Made by a program: the position numbers and the translations under genes
Source: Alistipes sp.
GTDB lineage: Bacteria > Bacteroidota > Bacteroidia > Bacteroidales > Rikenellaceae
Direction: 5' to 3'
DNA length: 61,323 bases
NCBI GenBank assembly: GCA_017631035.1
Contig: JAGBUB010000037.1
Span: 1-61,323, forward strand
Part shown: one piece after another, positions 1-7,910 of the stretch
How the letters are laid out: every line of letters begins with the position of its first letter
How positions within the stretch are numbered: the first letter of the stretch is position 1
Notes under the pieces: generated by a model
Database searches by the model: none
What the model was told of the DNA's origin: nothing
Seen by the model: only the letters and a program-made list of their open reading frames with translations

Positions 1-479
1 AGCGTCGTGTGGAAGGGCACGATACGGATATTGGGGTTGCCACCTATGGCTTTAGCGTAGTCGAAACGCTCGGGGTTGTAGTACTGCACATAGAGAGTCA
101 TTGGCCAAGTTACTCGCTCCTTAAGGGCACGGTAGAGAGCCTCTACTCGCTCCGAATAGCCTGCCTTGCGGAAGAACATAGGGTCGGAGATAACGTAATA
201 CTTGGGCTTGAGTGCGAGGAACTCCTCGCTCAGCGCAAAGAAGTTTACGGCCATCATATCGGCCTGCTCCCACTCGCGCGAAGAGATGAGTGCTGGCATC
301 TGCTCTTTAAGCGAAGGGCCGTTGCCCAGAATAGCCAGACGGCGCGAGGGGTTCATATCGTTGGCACCTGCACGCACTACATAGTTACGGAAATCCTCCT
401 TCACGGCCATCGTCGCAAAGAAGATTAGCGTGTCGAAGGTGTTCTGCAGCGTAGCTATGATTTTTTCAGTCAGGCGCAT
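1..479 (-). CDS. MptE-like / DUF115-type protein, C-terminus cut by window edge
   Basis: Reading the minus strand from the ATG at 479 gives an open frame of 159 codons that runs off the left edge, starting MRLTEKIIATLQNTF. Around residue 50 it has the phrase LAILGNGPSL, the glycine-rich signature near the N-terminus of 6-hydroxymethylpterin-diphosphokinase MptE-like (DUF115) proteins, which in bacteria often lie in surface-polysaccharide loci. A hydrophobic stretch near residues 15-25 could anchor it. It diverges from a glycosyltransferase across a shared promoter, which fits a role in glycan or envelope assembly, but the catalytic reaction is unknown. The family assignment rests on one motif; the start and frame are clear. 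Confidence 0.6.
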   Translation of the reverse strand, partial: MRLTEKIIATLQNTFDTLIFFATMAVKEDFRNYVVRAGANDMNPSRRLAILGNGPSLKEQMPALISSREWEQADMMAVNFFALSEEFLALKPKYYVISDPMFFRKAGYSERVEALYRALKERVTWPMTLYVQYYNPERFDYAKAIGGNPNIRIVPFHTT

Positions 480-497
480 AGTGGTCTTATTTACTCT

Positions 498-533
498 ATT
501 GCAAAATTAGCGATAGTTTATTAAATTTGCAAT
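498..533. promoter_or_regulatory. Nearly symmetric bidirectional promoter
   Basis: Arms at 498-509 and 522-533 form an inverted repeat matching at 11 of 12 positions. Plus strand: TTG at 499-501, 20 bp, TAAATTTG at 522-529. Minus strand: TTG at 530-532, 20 bp, TAATTTTG at 509-502. Both fit the Bacteroidetes sigma consensus (TTG, about 20 bp, TAnnTTTG), so each arm holds the -33 box of one promoter and the -7 box of the other. They would drive the glycosyltransferase at 537 and the MptE-like gene at 479. Confidence 0.65.
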
Positions 534-536
534 ACT

Positions 537-1466
537 ATGAATTCCGCATCCGACATATCGGTCATCATACCGCTCTACAACAAGGCCTCATCCATCGAAC
601 GCACCCTACGCTCGGTGCTTGGCCAGCGTGTACTGCCGCGTGAGATTATCGTGGTGGATGATGGCTCGACCGATGACTCGGCCAGCATTGTGGAGCGCAT
701 CGGCTCGCCTCTTGTGCAACTCCTGCGCCAGGAGAATCGGGGCGTTAGCGCTGCTCGCAACCGTGCTATGGCTCAGGCTACGGGACGCTGGGTGGCTCTG
801 CTCGATGGCGACGATGTGTGGGAGGAGGATTATCTCCAAGAGGTGGAACGCCTCATAGCCGCATATCCCGACTGCGGAGCCTACGGCACAGGCTTTTGGG
901 TGGAGACAGATGGCCACCGTACGATGGGCGATTTCCCTCAGCAAGAGGGTGTGGTCGATTTCTTCCGTCTTGCAATGAGCCACTATGTGCTTATTCCCTC
1001 GGCCACGACGCTCGACAGGGAGTTGGCGCTATCGTTGGGAGGCTTTCCCGAGGGTATGCGAATGGGTGAGGATCAATATCTGTGGACCAAGATAGCCCGC
1101 GCAGCTAGGGTTGCTTTTCTGCCACGTGCCGTGGCTGTGTATTCACGCTCGGCAGAGAATCGCTCGGTGGCAATCTATCGTGCCGAGCAGTCGGCCTACT
1201 CGCTGGAGGATTTGTACGATGCCAAGGCCGACGCAATGAGTAACGAGTATGTAGCCCGTGTGGCACTTGGCAAGGCTCTGGTGGAGTGTGTGCGTGGAGG
1301 CACGGCCGAAGCCGAGCGAGCGCTCAACTTTTTCGCCTACAACCGCCTCTCACACCGCATCGAGCGCAAGGTACGATTGTTCAATACCCTGCCTAAGGGT
1401 ATGCGTGGCTGGGCGTATAATATATATAATTGGTTGGCGTGGCATATTGCACGCAAAGGATTGTAA
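537..1466 (+). CDS. Family 2 glycosyltransferase
   Basis: This 309-residue GT-A enzyme probably transfers a sugar from a nucleotide-sugar donor during surface-glycan synthesis. The N-terminal nucleotide-binding strand (ISVIIPLYN) leads to DDGSTD at 41-46, then the metal-binding LDGDD at 89-93, and an acidic GED at 177-179 where the catalytic base is expected. The C-terminal third is basic and has no clear membrane span, so it is likely cytoplasmic or peripheral. The ATG is only 7 bases after the -7 box, so the transcript may be leaderless. It converges on the next gene with a 4-base gap and no terminator hairpin. Acceptor and linkage cannot be read from the sequence. Confidence 0.88.
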   Translation: MNSASDISVIIPLYNKASSIERTLRSVLGQRVLPREIIVVDDGSTDDSASIVERIGSPLVQLLRQENRGVSAARNRAMAQATGRWVALLDGDDVWEEDYLQEVERLIAAYPDCGAYGTGFWVETDGHRTMGDFPQQEGVVDFFRLAMSHYVLIPSATTLDRELALSLGGFPEGMRMGEDQYLWTKIARAARVAFLPRAVAVYSRSAENRSVAIYRAEQSAYSLEDLYDAKADAMSNEYVARVALGKALVECVRGGTAEAERALNFFAYNRLSHRIERKVRLFNTLPKGMRGWAYNIYNWLAWHIARKGL

Positions 1467-1470
1467 TCTA

Positions 1471-2070
1471 TTAGTCGCGACCGCGCAACGAGCCAAGGAA
1501 GTAGAGCGCAGCGACAAATCCCACTATGATAAGACTTATGCGGGCATTGCGTATGGTGGCCAGCAGGAACACATACACTATCAATCCGCCCACAAGCAGT
1601 GTCGTGAACGAGAATCCCTCCCAACGACGATACTTGTGCGGACGTGTGCTGATGCCTCGCTCCGAGAGTGTGAGCTCGACCATTCCTCGCTCACGGCGCT
1701 TGCCACGAAAACGTATGGCAGCCAGATAGTGATGCGCCTCGGGGCAATCCGAATCGTAGAAGGTGTGAACACCCATTGCCCGCTCCTCGTGCCAAAAGCC
1801 GGCCTGCATAGTCCAGCGGTCGCGTTTGTCAGTGGTGTGGGTAAAGATACCATAGCCCTCGCGCAGGCCATCCTCGTCCACCTCGCCTATGTAGTAACCA
1901 TCGTCATACTCCTTGTATTGTAGTGGCGCTTCGGACTCCATCACCGCATCGATATTATCGATGAGCAGTTGCCGTGTGTCGGCATTCAGGTCGCGTCCCC
2001 ACGTACGCAGTTTGCGTACCACCAGCTGGCGGTACCACTCAATCTCTGCTATGGCCTTGTCGCGTGTCAT
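1471..2070 (-). CDS. MORN-like protein with C-terminal membrane hairpin
   Basis: A 199-residue protein of unknown role. The first part is a charged helix. Residues about 55-100 contain YYIGEVDEDGLREGYGIF, resembling the glycine/aromatic spacing of a MORN repeat, a fold often used for membrane or protein contacts. Two hydrophobic segments at about 155-172 and 177-192, separated by a short basic turn, should place it in the inner membrane. Its ATG overlaps the stop of the upstream secreted-protein gene by one base (TAATG), so the two are probably translationally coupled. The MORN assignment is by pattern only. Confidence 0.6.
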   Translation of the reverse strand: MTRDKAIAEIEWYRQLVVRKLRTWGRDLNADTRQLLIDNIDAVMESEAPLQYKEYDDGYYIGEVDEDGLREGYGIFTHTTDKRDRWTMQAGFWHEERAMGVHTFYDSDCPEAHHYLAAIRFRGKRRERGMVELTLSERGISTRPHKYRRWEGFSFTTLLVGGLIVYVFLLATIRNARISLIIVGFVAALYFLGSLRGRD

Positions 2071-3215
2071 TATTTAACCAAATCAAATGCTGCATCGTGG
2101 CGTCCCGAGTAGCGATACATACGAATTGTGCTACCCTGTCCCTGCTCCGAGTTATAGTTGTGCGAGAAGTAGAAATATCCCTCGCCCAGCGATGTCATAC
2201 CGGTCGATCCCACGGGGAACATCCAGCCTCTTAGCCCTGTCTTCTCGTCCTTCAGACCCGACTCCTTGAGAGGCACCACACTACCCTTCTTGATGTAGGG
2301 CACACCCTGCAGTGTCTGCTTCACGGGCTTAGCCACCGCATCCACGGCGTAGAGCGAGTAGTTGGGATACTGCTCCTTGCGACCATTATATACGGCCAAC
2401 AACCACGAGCGAGTGTAGGTGTCATATTCGAGATTCTGCACACCATAGTTGGTGTTACCCGTAAAGACGAAGTATTGTCCCGTAGGCTTCTTGGGTCCCA
2501 TCTGGTGCATAGCCGCCTGCGAAAGAGGTCTCTCGTACTTTGCCCACGCGCTTACGTCGTACTGCAACAGCACCTGATAGTCATTATCCGTGCGGTCCAG
2601 TTCGCTATATACGCCGTACGCCACAGTGAGGTACTCCTTGCCCGTCGCAGAGCCGAACTTGGGGCCAAAGGCGAGGCCATCTATTCCACTACAACCCAAG
2701 CGGTGGGCCTTCTTCTCTGTGCCAAGCTCCACCTCCGAGAGGTAGTCGTCGAGTACCGTAGGCAGATAGACCGTAGTCATAATGCCATCCTTCTCGGCAT
2801 CCATACCCACCCTTGTGATGCGATCCACATCGAAGATGGCGATGTAGAAGGCGTTATCAAGCGTGCGCGTGCTATTCTCCATATTGAGAATTCCGCGACC
2901 AATGGCGTCGTTCTTATACTCGAGCGAGCCATACACACGACCATCGGCCTGGTTGTAATCCAAATCGCCCAAGTGACCCAAAAGGCCTGTAACCGTGCCG
3001 ACAATGTTGCCCTTACGGTCGGTCTTGATGAGCATAGTGGTGTAAGAGTAGTAGATATACTCCTGCTTGGCATCCAAGGCAATGCCCTGAATGTGTCCCG
3101 CCTTGAAGGGGCCCGAGGCTATTTCGCGCTCAAGTGCGGATGGGTTCTGCGCCTGCGCAGAGGGAGCCGCAAAGAGGGCGGCCATCAGGGCGGCTATAAG
3201 AATAAGGTTCTTCAT
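2070..3215 (-). CDS. Secreted beta-propeller-like protein, function unknown
   Basis: The start is set at the ATG at 3215, which gives a textbook signal peptide (MKNLILIAALMAALFAAPSAQAQ); the longer frame upstream has no signal and runs through the leader. The mature part, about 360 residues, has repeated short blocks such as GIALDAKQEYIYYS, LGDLDYNQADGRVYGS and LEYDTYTRSWLLAVYN. Their spacing resembles propeller blades seen in SMP-30/NHL or phytase-like proteins. No catalytic residue can be assigned. It is probably periplasmic or exported. It sits behind the Skp terminator and is coupled to the MORN-like membrane gene, so the two may work together. Confidence 0.62.
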   Translation of the reverse strand: MKNLILIAALMAALFAAPSAQAQNPSALEREIASGPFKAGHIQGIALDAKQEYIYYSYTTMLIKTDRKGNIVGTVTGLLGHLGDLDYNQADGRVYGSLEYKNDAIGRGILNMENSTRTLDNAFYIAIFDVDRITRVGMDAEKDGIMTTVYLPTVLDDYLSEVELGTEKKAHRLGCSGIDGLAFGPKFGSATGKEYLTVAYGVYSELDRTDNDYQVLLQYDVSAWAKYERPLSQAAMHQMGPKKPTGQYFVFTGNTNYGVQNLEYDTYTRSWLLAVYNGRKEQYPNYSLYAVDAVAKPVKQTLQGVPYIKKGSVVPLKESGLKDEKTGLRGWMFPVGSTGMTSLGEGYFYFSHNYNSEQGQGSTIRMYRYSGRHDAAFDLVK

Positions 3216-3310
3216 ATTTCGGAAAATTAGTTTCTGCTTTTGCGAAGATACAAAAAATAATTCATCCCACAACCACTCTTTCGCACCTACACAAGTGACA
3301 CAAAACAAAA

Positions 3311-3341
3311 AAGGCCGCCAACGAAGTTGTTAGCGAGCCTT
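3311..3341 (-). terminator. Terminator behind the skp genes
   Basis: A G+C-rich hairpin with arms at 3311-3322 and 3329-3341 is followed on the minus strand by a T-rich run (complement of 3303-3312). It lies after the stop of the second OmpH/Skp gene and should end the bamA-skp-skp transcript. Confidence 0.7.
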
Positions 3342-3367
3342 GTTCGGTATTGTTAACCTTCAGCCGA

Positions 3368-3889
3368 TTACTGAGCAGCGGGAGTAGTAACGCCCAACTT
3401 AGCCTTAACCTCAGGACCGATATCCTTCACCTGAGCAGGATCAGCATATACCAACGCGCCACCGGGCAGGATAGCAGCGTAACCGCCAGCCTTGGCAACC
3501 TCGTCGATAGTGTTCTTAACCTTCTCATAGATGGGAGCCATAATCTCGCTCTCCTTCTGCTGCAAGTCCTGCTGTGCTACCTGCTGGAACTCCTGAATAC
3601 GAGTGTTAAGGTCGGTGAGCTCCTTCTCCTTGAGCTGACGAACAGCATCGGTAAGAGTCTCAGCTGACTTCTGATACTCCTGCAACTTATTGTTGAACTC
3701 AACCTGAATGGTCTCAGCCTGTGCCTGCAAATCCTTTGCATAAGCCTCCAACTGCGTATAAGCATCCTGAGTCTCCTTCATATTTGCAATGATCTCATCG
3801 GTATTTACATAGCCGATCTTCTGTGCGAAAAGTGATGTCGAGAACATCACGCATACTACCGCAAGGGTTAGTTTCAAAACTTTTTTCAT
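3368..3889 (-). CDS. OmpH/Skp-family periplasmic chaperone, copy 1
   Basis: A 173-residue Skp-like chaperone that would escort unfolded outer-membrane proteins across the periplasm to BamA. A signal peptide (about 1-22, ending LFAQ) is followed by the family opening KIGYVNTDEII. A long charged and glutamine-rich coiled coil covers about 40-120, the tentacle of Skp, and the family strand GGYAAILPGGALVYAD follows near 135-150. It is the last gene of the uppS-bamA-skp-skp block, with a terminator downstream and a 38-base gap to its paralogue. The alanine/proline tail (TTPAAQ) is not part of the core fold. Confidence 0.9.
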   Translation of the reverse strand: MKKVLKLTLAVVCVMFSTSLFAQKIGYVNTDEIIANMKETQDAYTQLEAYAKDLQAQAETIQVEFNNKLQEYQKSAETLTDAVRQLKEKELTDLNTRIQEFQQVAQQDLQQKESEIMAPIYEKVKNTIDEVAKAGGYAAILPGGALVYADPAQVKDIGPEVKAKLGVTTPAAQ

Positions 3890-3927
3890 AATTTTTATTG
3901 TGTGTAATTTACTTTGTGTTTCTTCCT

Positions 3928-4434
3928 CTATTTAAGCATCTCGATAATCGCATCGGTCTGGTCGGCACGCTCCGAGTAGTAGAGCATCGTAGCATTCTGC
4001 GAGATGTCGATAATCATATCGTATCCCTTCTGCTTAGCATACTTCTCGATGGCGGCAAAGACCTCCTTCTGAATAGGCTGAATGAGCTCCAGACGCTTCT
4101 GCATAAGAGTACCCTCGGTGCCGAAGATTGACTCCTGATACTCGGTAGCCTCCTGCTCGAGCTTGAGGATATTCTCCTCGTTGGCGGCCTGCGATGCAGC
4201 CGAGAGCTGCGAACGGCGCTGCATATAGGTGTTGTACAACTTCTCCACCTCCTCGAACTTGGCGTCGACCTTAGTCTGATAGTCGTTAGCCAACTTATCG
4301 AGTTCGGTGATGGCCTCGTTGTATTTTGCAATCGACTTAAAAATCTTTTCGCTGTTGACCACTGCATAGTTCTGAGCCGATGCAGCAAAGGCAACTCCCA
4401 AAATAAGGGTCAGGGTTAAAATAAATCGCTTCAT
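3928..4434 (-). CDS. OmpH/Skp-family periplasmic chaperone, copy 2
   Basis: A second Skp-type chaperone of 168 residues. It has a signal peptide (about 1-20, ending ASAQ), the opening NYAVVNSEKIF, a coiled coil around 30-115 and the closing segment KGYDMIIDISQNATMLYYS. It is clearly diverged from copy 1 in sequence but shares the same plan. It lies 68 bases behind bamA, the usual position in Bacteroidetes, so co-expression with BamA is expected. The two copies may have split client ranges, which is only an inference. Confidence 0.9.
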   Translation of the reverse strand: MKRFILTLTLILGVAFAASAQNYAVVNSEKIFKSIAKYNEAITELDKLANDYQTKVDAKFEEVEKLYNTYMQRRSQLSAASQAANEENILKLEQEATEYQESIFGTEGTLMQKRLELIQPIQKEVFAAIEKYAKQKGYDMIIDISQNATMLYYSERADQTDAIIEMLK

Positions 4435-4502
4435 AGTAGTACGGTTTAATAGGTCCTATATACAAATATACGAAATATTTCCAAAAATATTGCCAATCGG
4501 CG

Positions 4503-7043
4503 TTAGAATGATTGACCCATCGAGAAGTGGAACTGGCTACCACTACGCTCGGTGCCACCCATCGGGGCATCGAATCCCCAACCCCAGTCGATACCCAAAA
4601 GACCTACGATAGGCAGGTAGAGGCGTACACCCACACCGGCCGAACGCTTGATGCGGAAGGGCGAGAACTCTCTCCACGAGCTGAAACCGCTACCACCCTC
4701 CAGGAATCCGAGCACATAGATCTGCGACGACTGCTGCAGGATAACAGGGTAACGCAACTCGAGCGTATACTTGTTGTAGGCCACTGAGTAGCTGCTGCCA
4801 ATGGGGTCGAGCTCACCGTCGTCGTAACCACGCAGACCGATGATATCCACACCATAGATGGTATAACCGCTCATACCGTCACCTCCGACCTCGAAACGCT
4901 CGAAAGGCGATACCTTATTCTTATCGTAGTGACCCAAGAATCCCATCTCGGCAGCGGCCATCAACACCAACTTGTTGTTAGCTGAGAGGGGCTGGAACCA
5001 GCGGCCCTTCAACTGCCAACGGTGGTACTCGATAAACTTGTAGCGCTTCTCGTCAGACAAATTGGTATCGCTATAGTCGCGGCCATCCCAGAGTGAGTAG
5101 GGAGGTGTAACGGCAACTGTAGCCGAGAACTCCGAACCCGAACGGGGATAGATAGGCTGGTCGACGGTCGAACGACCAAAGGCAATCTTCAAAGAGATAT
5201 CGTTAGCCGAGCCATTCTTCATAATGAAGTAGTCCCAGTTTTTAAGCGCATAGCGGGTGTACTGCAACTGTGCATAGAGTGTAAAGTTGGGATCGGGCCA
5301 CTTCAATCGCTTACCCAAACCAACGGCAGCACCAAACGTACGGAAGTGCATAGTAGATGTCTGCCAGATGTAGTATGCATTGTTCATCTCCGACCAGTGT
5401 GCCGACACCGACAACGAGTTAGGCTTGCGACCGCCCACCCACGGATCGGTGAAGCTAGCCGAGATAGCCTTATAGTAGGTACCGTTAGACTGACCCGAGA
5501 TAGAGAGTTTCTGGTTCTGACCTGCGGGATAGGGACGCCAAGAGCCCTTCTTGAAGAAGTTACGGGTCGAGAGGTTGTTGAGTGTAATACCCACCGAACC
5601 TACGAATGAGCCTGCACCCCAACCACCGGCAATGTTGAACTGGTCGCTGGCCTGCTCAACCAGCGGGAAGCCGATATTTACCAACTCGTCGGTCACGGGC
5701 TGCACATCGGGCTGCAACTGCTCGGGGTCGAAGTGACCCATATTCATAATCTGACGCAGAGTATACATCAACATCGAACGGTCGTAGAGTGTACCGGGGT
5801 AGATGGTCATCTCACGACGGATTACCTCGTCGTTTACGCGGGTGTTACCCGAGATTTCCACCTCGTTGATGGTAAACTGCTTACCCTCGAACACCTTGAT
5901 CTCCATATCGATAGTATCCTCGGCAACGACAATCTCGGCGGGGTCGATCTGCGACATCAGGTAACCGTTGTTCTGATACATACTTGCAACCGATACACCC
6001 TCGGGGTCAACCTCGCGGCCTACTCCCAAACGCTTGTGCATCGACTTTTTATCGTACAAATCACCCTTCTTCACGCCAAACAACTGGTTCAGCTGCTCGG
6101 TTGGATATGCCGAGTTACCCACCCACTTAATGTCGCGGATGTAGAACTTGTTACCCTCAGAAATATCGATATCGATACCAATTCGCTTCTCGTTGATATC
6201 GTAGATAGAGTCGCGAAGAATGGTTGCATTACGGAAACCGTTAGAGTTATAGAAATCCACCAATAGGTTCTTATCCTCCTTATAGTCGTCGGTCTTAAGT
6301 TTGGTGTTCAGGAAGAAGAGGGCCGACTTCTGGTGAGTCTTCTTGAAGGTACGACGCAGACGCGATGCCTTGAAGCTCTCGTTACCTGTGAAGTTGATCT
6401 GGCCGATGCGAACCTTCTCCTTGCGGTTCACCACGAAGGTTACGTTAACGGCGTTATTGATTGTGGTGTCGTCCTGAATGCGGGTACGCACCTCTACGTT
6501 GCGGTAACCCTTATCGACAAACTCCTTCTTGAGCAGGCGCTCAGAGCGATCGATGACATAATCCGAGAGCTCGGAGTTACGACGCAGGGCCAACTTCTCG
6601 AGCAAATCATTGCTGCGTGAGCGGCTGATACCCTCACCAACGATATCCCAGTTGAAGACACGGGGACGCTCGCTCAACACAAGCTCCAAATCTACGCTGT
6701 CGCCCTCGATGGTAGCACCCACCTTCACGTCGGCGAAATAGCGCTGGCCCCACAAACGTGAGATTGAGTTGCCGATGAACGAACTAGGCAGATAGATAGA
6801 GTCGCCAGGGATAAGGCCCGAGGTCGAACGAATGAGGTTCTCATTAAGGTTCTTCACGCCTGTCACATTCACCTTGCGGATGTAATAACGCTTGGGCGTT
6901 TCGCGAGCCGACATCATAGGTGTCTGGTCGGTGAACTCTATCTTTACGCTGTCGCTCTCCTCCTTGACCTGTGCCGACGAGCTCTTCACGCCCAGCAGCA
7001 CAACGGCAACGATAGCAAAAAATAATCTAACGGTGTATTTCAT
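4503..7043 (-). CDS. bamA: Outer membrane protein assembly factor BamA
   Basis: An 846-residue BamA/Omp85 protein, the central insertase of the outer-membrane beta-barrel assembly complex. After a signal peptide (about 1-25, ending SSAQ) there is an N-terminal extension. A run of POTRA-type modules to about 450 follows, for example KVRIGQINFTGNESF and FTINEVEISGNTRVNDEVI. The barrel then runs to a terminal phenylalanine (FHFSMGQSF), as expected of outer-membrane barrels. The barrel contains SVAYNKYTLELRYP and a VGVRLYLPIVGLLGIDWGWGF strand pair. It lies 19 bases behind uppS and ahead of two skp genes, the standard Bacteroidetes envelope cluster. Confidence 0.95.
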   Translation of the reverse strand: MKYTVRLFFAIVAVVLLGVKSSSAQVKEESDSVKIEFTDQTPMMSARETPKRYYIRKVNVTGVKNLNENLIRSTSGLIPGDSIYLPSSFIGNSISRLWGQRYFADVKVGATIEGDSVDLELVLSERPRVFNWDIVGEGISRSRSNDLLEKLALRRNSELSDYVIDRSERLLKKEFVDKGYRNVEVRTRIQDDTTINNAVNVTFVVNRKEKVRIGQINFTGNESFKASRLRRTFKKTHQKSALFFLNTKLKTDDYKEDKNLLVDFYNSNGFRNATILRDSIYDINEKRIGIDIDISEGNKFYIRDIKWVGNSAYPTEQLNQLFGVKKGDLYDKKSMHKRLGVGREVDPEGVSVASMYQNNGYLMSQIDPAEIVVAEDTIDMEIKVFEGKQFTINEVEISGNTRVNDEVIRREMTIYPGTLYDRSMLMYTLRQIMNMGHFDPEQLQPDVQPVTDELVNIGFPLVEQASDQFNIAGGWGAGSFVGSVGITLNNLSTRNFFKKGSWRPYPAGQNQKLSISGQSNGTYYKAISASFTDPWVGGRKPNSLSVSAHWSEMNNAYYIWQTSTMHFRTFGAAVGLGKRLKWPDPNFTLYAQLQYTRYALKNWDYFIMKNGSANDISLKIAFGRSTVDQPIYPRSGSEFSATVAVTPPYSLWDGRDYSDTNLSDEKRYKFIEYHRWQLKGRWFQPLSANNKLVLMAAAEMGFLGHYDKNKVSPFERFEVGGDGMSGYTIYGVDIIGLRGYDDGELDPIGSSYSVAYNKYTLELRYPVILQQSSQIYVLGFLEGGSGFSSWREFSPFRIKRSAGVGVRLYLPIVGLLGIDWGWGFDAPMGGTERSGSQFHFSMGQSF

Positions 7044-7062
7044 TATCTTTCAAACAATTCGT

Positions 7063-7776
7063 TTACTTTACTAATCCAAAACGGCGATCGCGGCTGGCAT
7101 AGGCATCGATAGCCTCCTGCAACGCCTGCTCACCAAAGTCGGGCCACAGCACATCGGTGAAATAGAACTCCGAATATGAAGCCTGCCACATCATAAAATT
7201 GCTCAACCTGCACTCACCGCTGGTACGGATAATCAGGTCGGGGTCGGGCATCGAGGCGGTGTAGAGCGATCGTGTAATGGTCTTCTCATCGATATCCTCG
7301 GCCTGCAACTCGCCTGCGGCTACCCTCTTGGCCAGAGACTGCACGGCAGCGGTTATCTCGCTGCGAGACGAGTAGTTGAGCGCCAACACAAGTGTCATAA
7401 GTTCGCCTGCGGCGGTTTGGCTTGTAATACGCTCAATAGCGTCGTTCACCTTTTCAGAGAAACGACTTCTTTCACCAATAACCACCACTTTGATACCCTG
7501 CTCGCAGAGTTCGGCGGCATTCATCTCCACGCCTTTGCATACCAGCTCCATCAGAGCATCGACTTCGGCCTGAGGACGTCCCCAATTCTCGGTCGAGAAT
7601 GCATACACGGTGAGATATTTCACACCCTTTTGTGCAGCGGCTATCACCGTCTGTCGCAGAGCCATCATACCCGCAAAATGGCCCTCGCTGCGATCCTTTC
7701 CTCGCTGCTTGGCCCATCGTCCGTTACCATCCATAATGATGGCAATATGTTGTGGTATATTCCTATATTGGCTCAT
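7063..7776 (-). CDS. uppS: Isoprenyl transferase (undecaprenyl diphosphate synthase type)
   Basis: This 237-residue cis-prenyltransferase extends farnesyl diphosphate to the C55 lipid carrier used for peptidoglycan and other envelope glycans. MDGNGRW at 15-21 carries the catalytic Asp and substrate-binding Gly/Asn/Arg, and RTSGECRLSNFMMWQ near the C-terminus is the conserved family block. The start is set at the ATG at 7776. A longer frame would need a TTG at 7788 that lies inside the -7 box (7786-7793), so it cannot be transcribed as a start. It heads the uppS-bamA-skp-skp run, and its leader is only a few bases long. Confidence 0.95.
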   Translation of the reverse strand: MSQYRNIPQHIAIIMDGNGRWAKQRGKDRSEGHFAGMMALRQTVIAAAQKGVKYLTVYAFSTENWGRPQAEVDALMELVCKGVEMNAAELCEQGIKVVVIGERSRFSEKVNDAIERITSQTAAGELMTLVLALNYSSRSEITAAVQSLAKRVAAGELQAEDIDEKTITRSLYTASMPDPDLIIRTSGECRLSNFMMWQASYSEFYFTDVLWPDFGEQALQEAIDAYASRDRRFGLVK

Positions 7777-7785
7777 AATAACTCG

Positions 7786-7793
7786 CAAAGTTA
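7786..7793 (-). promoter_or_regulatory. uppS -7 promoter element
   Basis: The minus strand reads TAACTTTG, a perfect TAnnTTTG box, 9 bases before the uppS ATG at 7776. No convincing TTTG/TTG box lies about 20 bp upstream. Transcription starting 5-8 bases downstream would give an almost leaderless mRNA. Confidence 0.5.
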
Positions 7794-7910
7794 GATAAAT
7801 TTACTCGGAAATTAAAGAATTTTCGTGTTTTTATCTACAAAACCACCTCATTGGCACCGTTTTGACGATGCACAACACCTTTTAGCGGGTATTTAGAGGG
7901 GATGAGAGAG

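Noticed and set aside
9..428. 139-residue plus-strand frame at the left edge
   Set aside because: It is antisense to the clear minus-strand MptE-like frame, which has a recognisable motif and a promoter.
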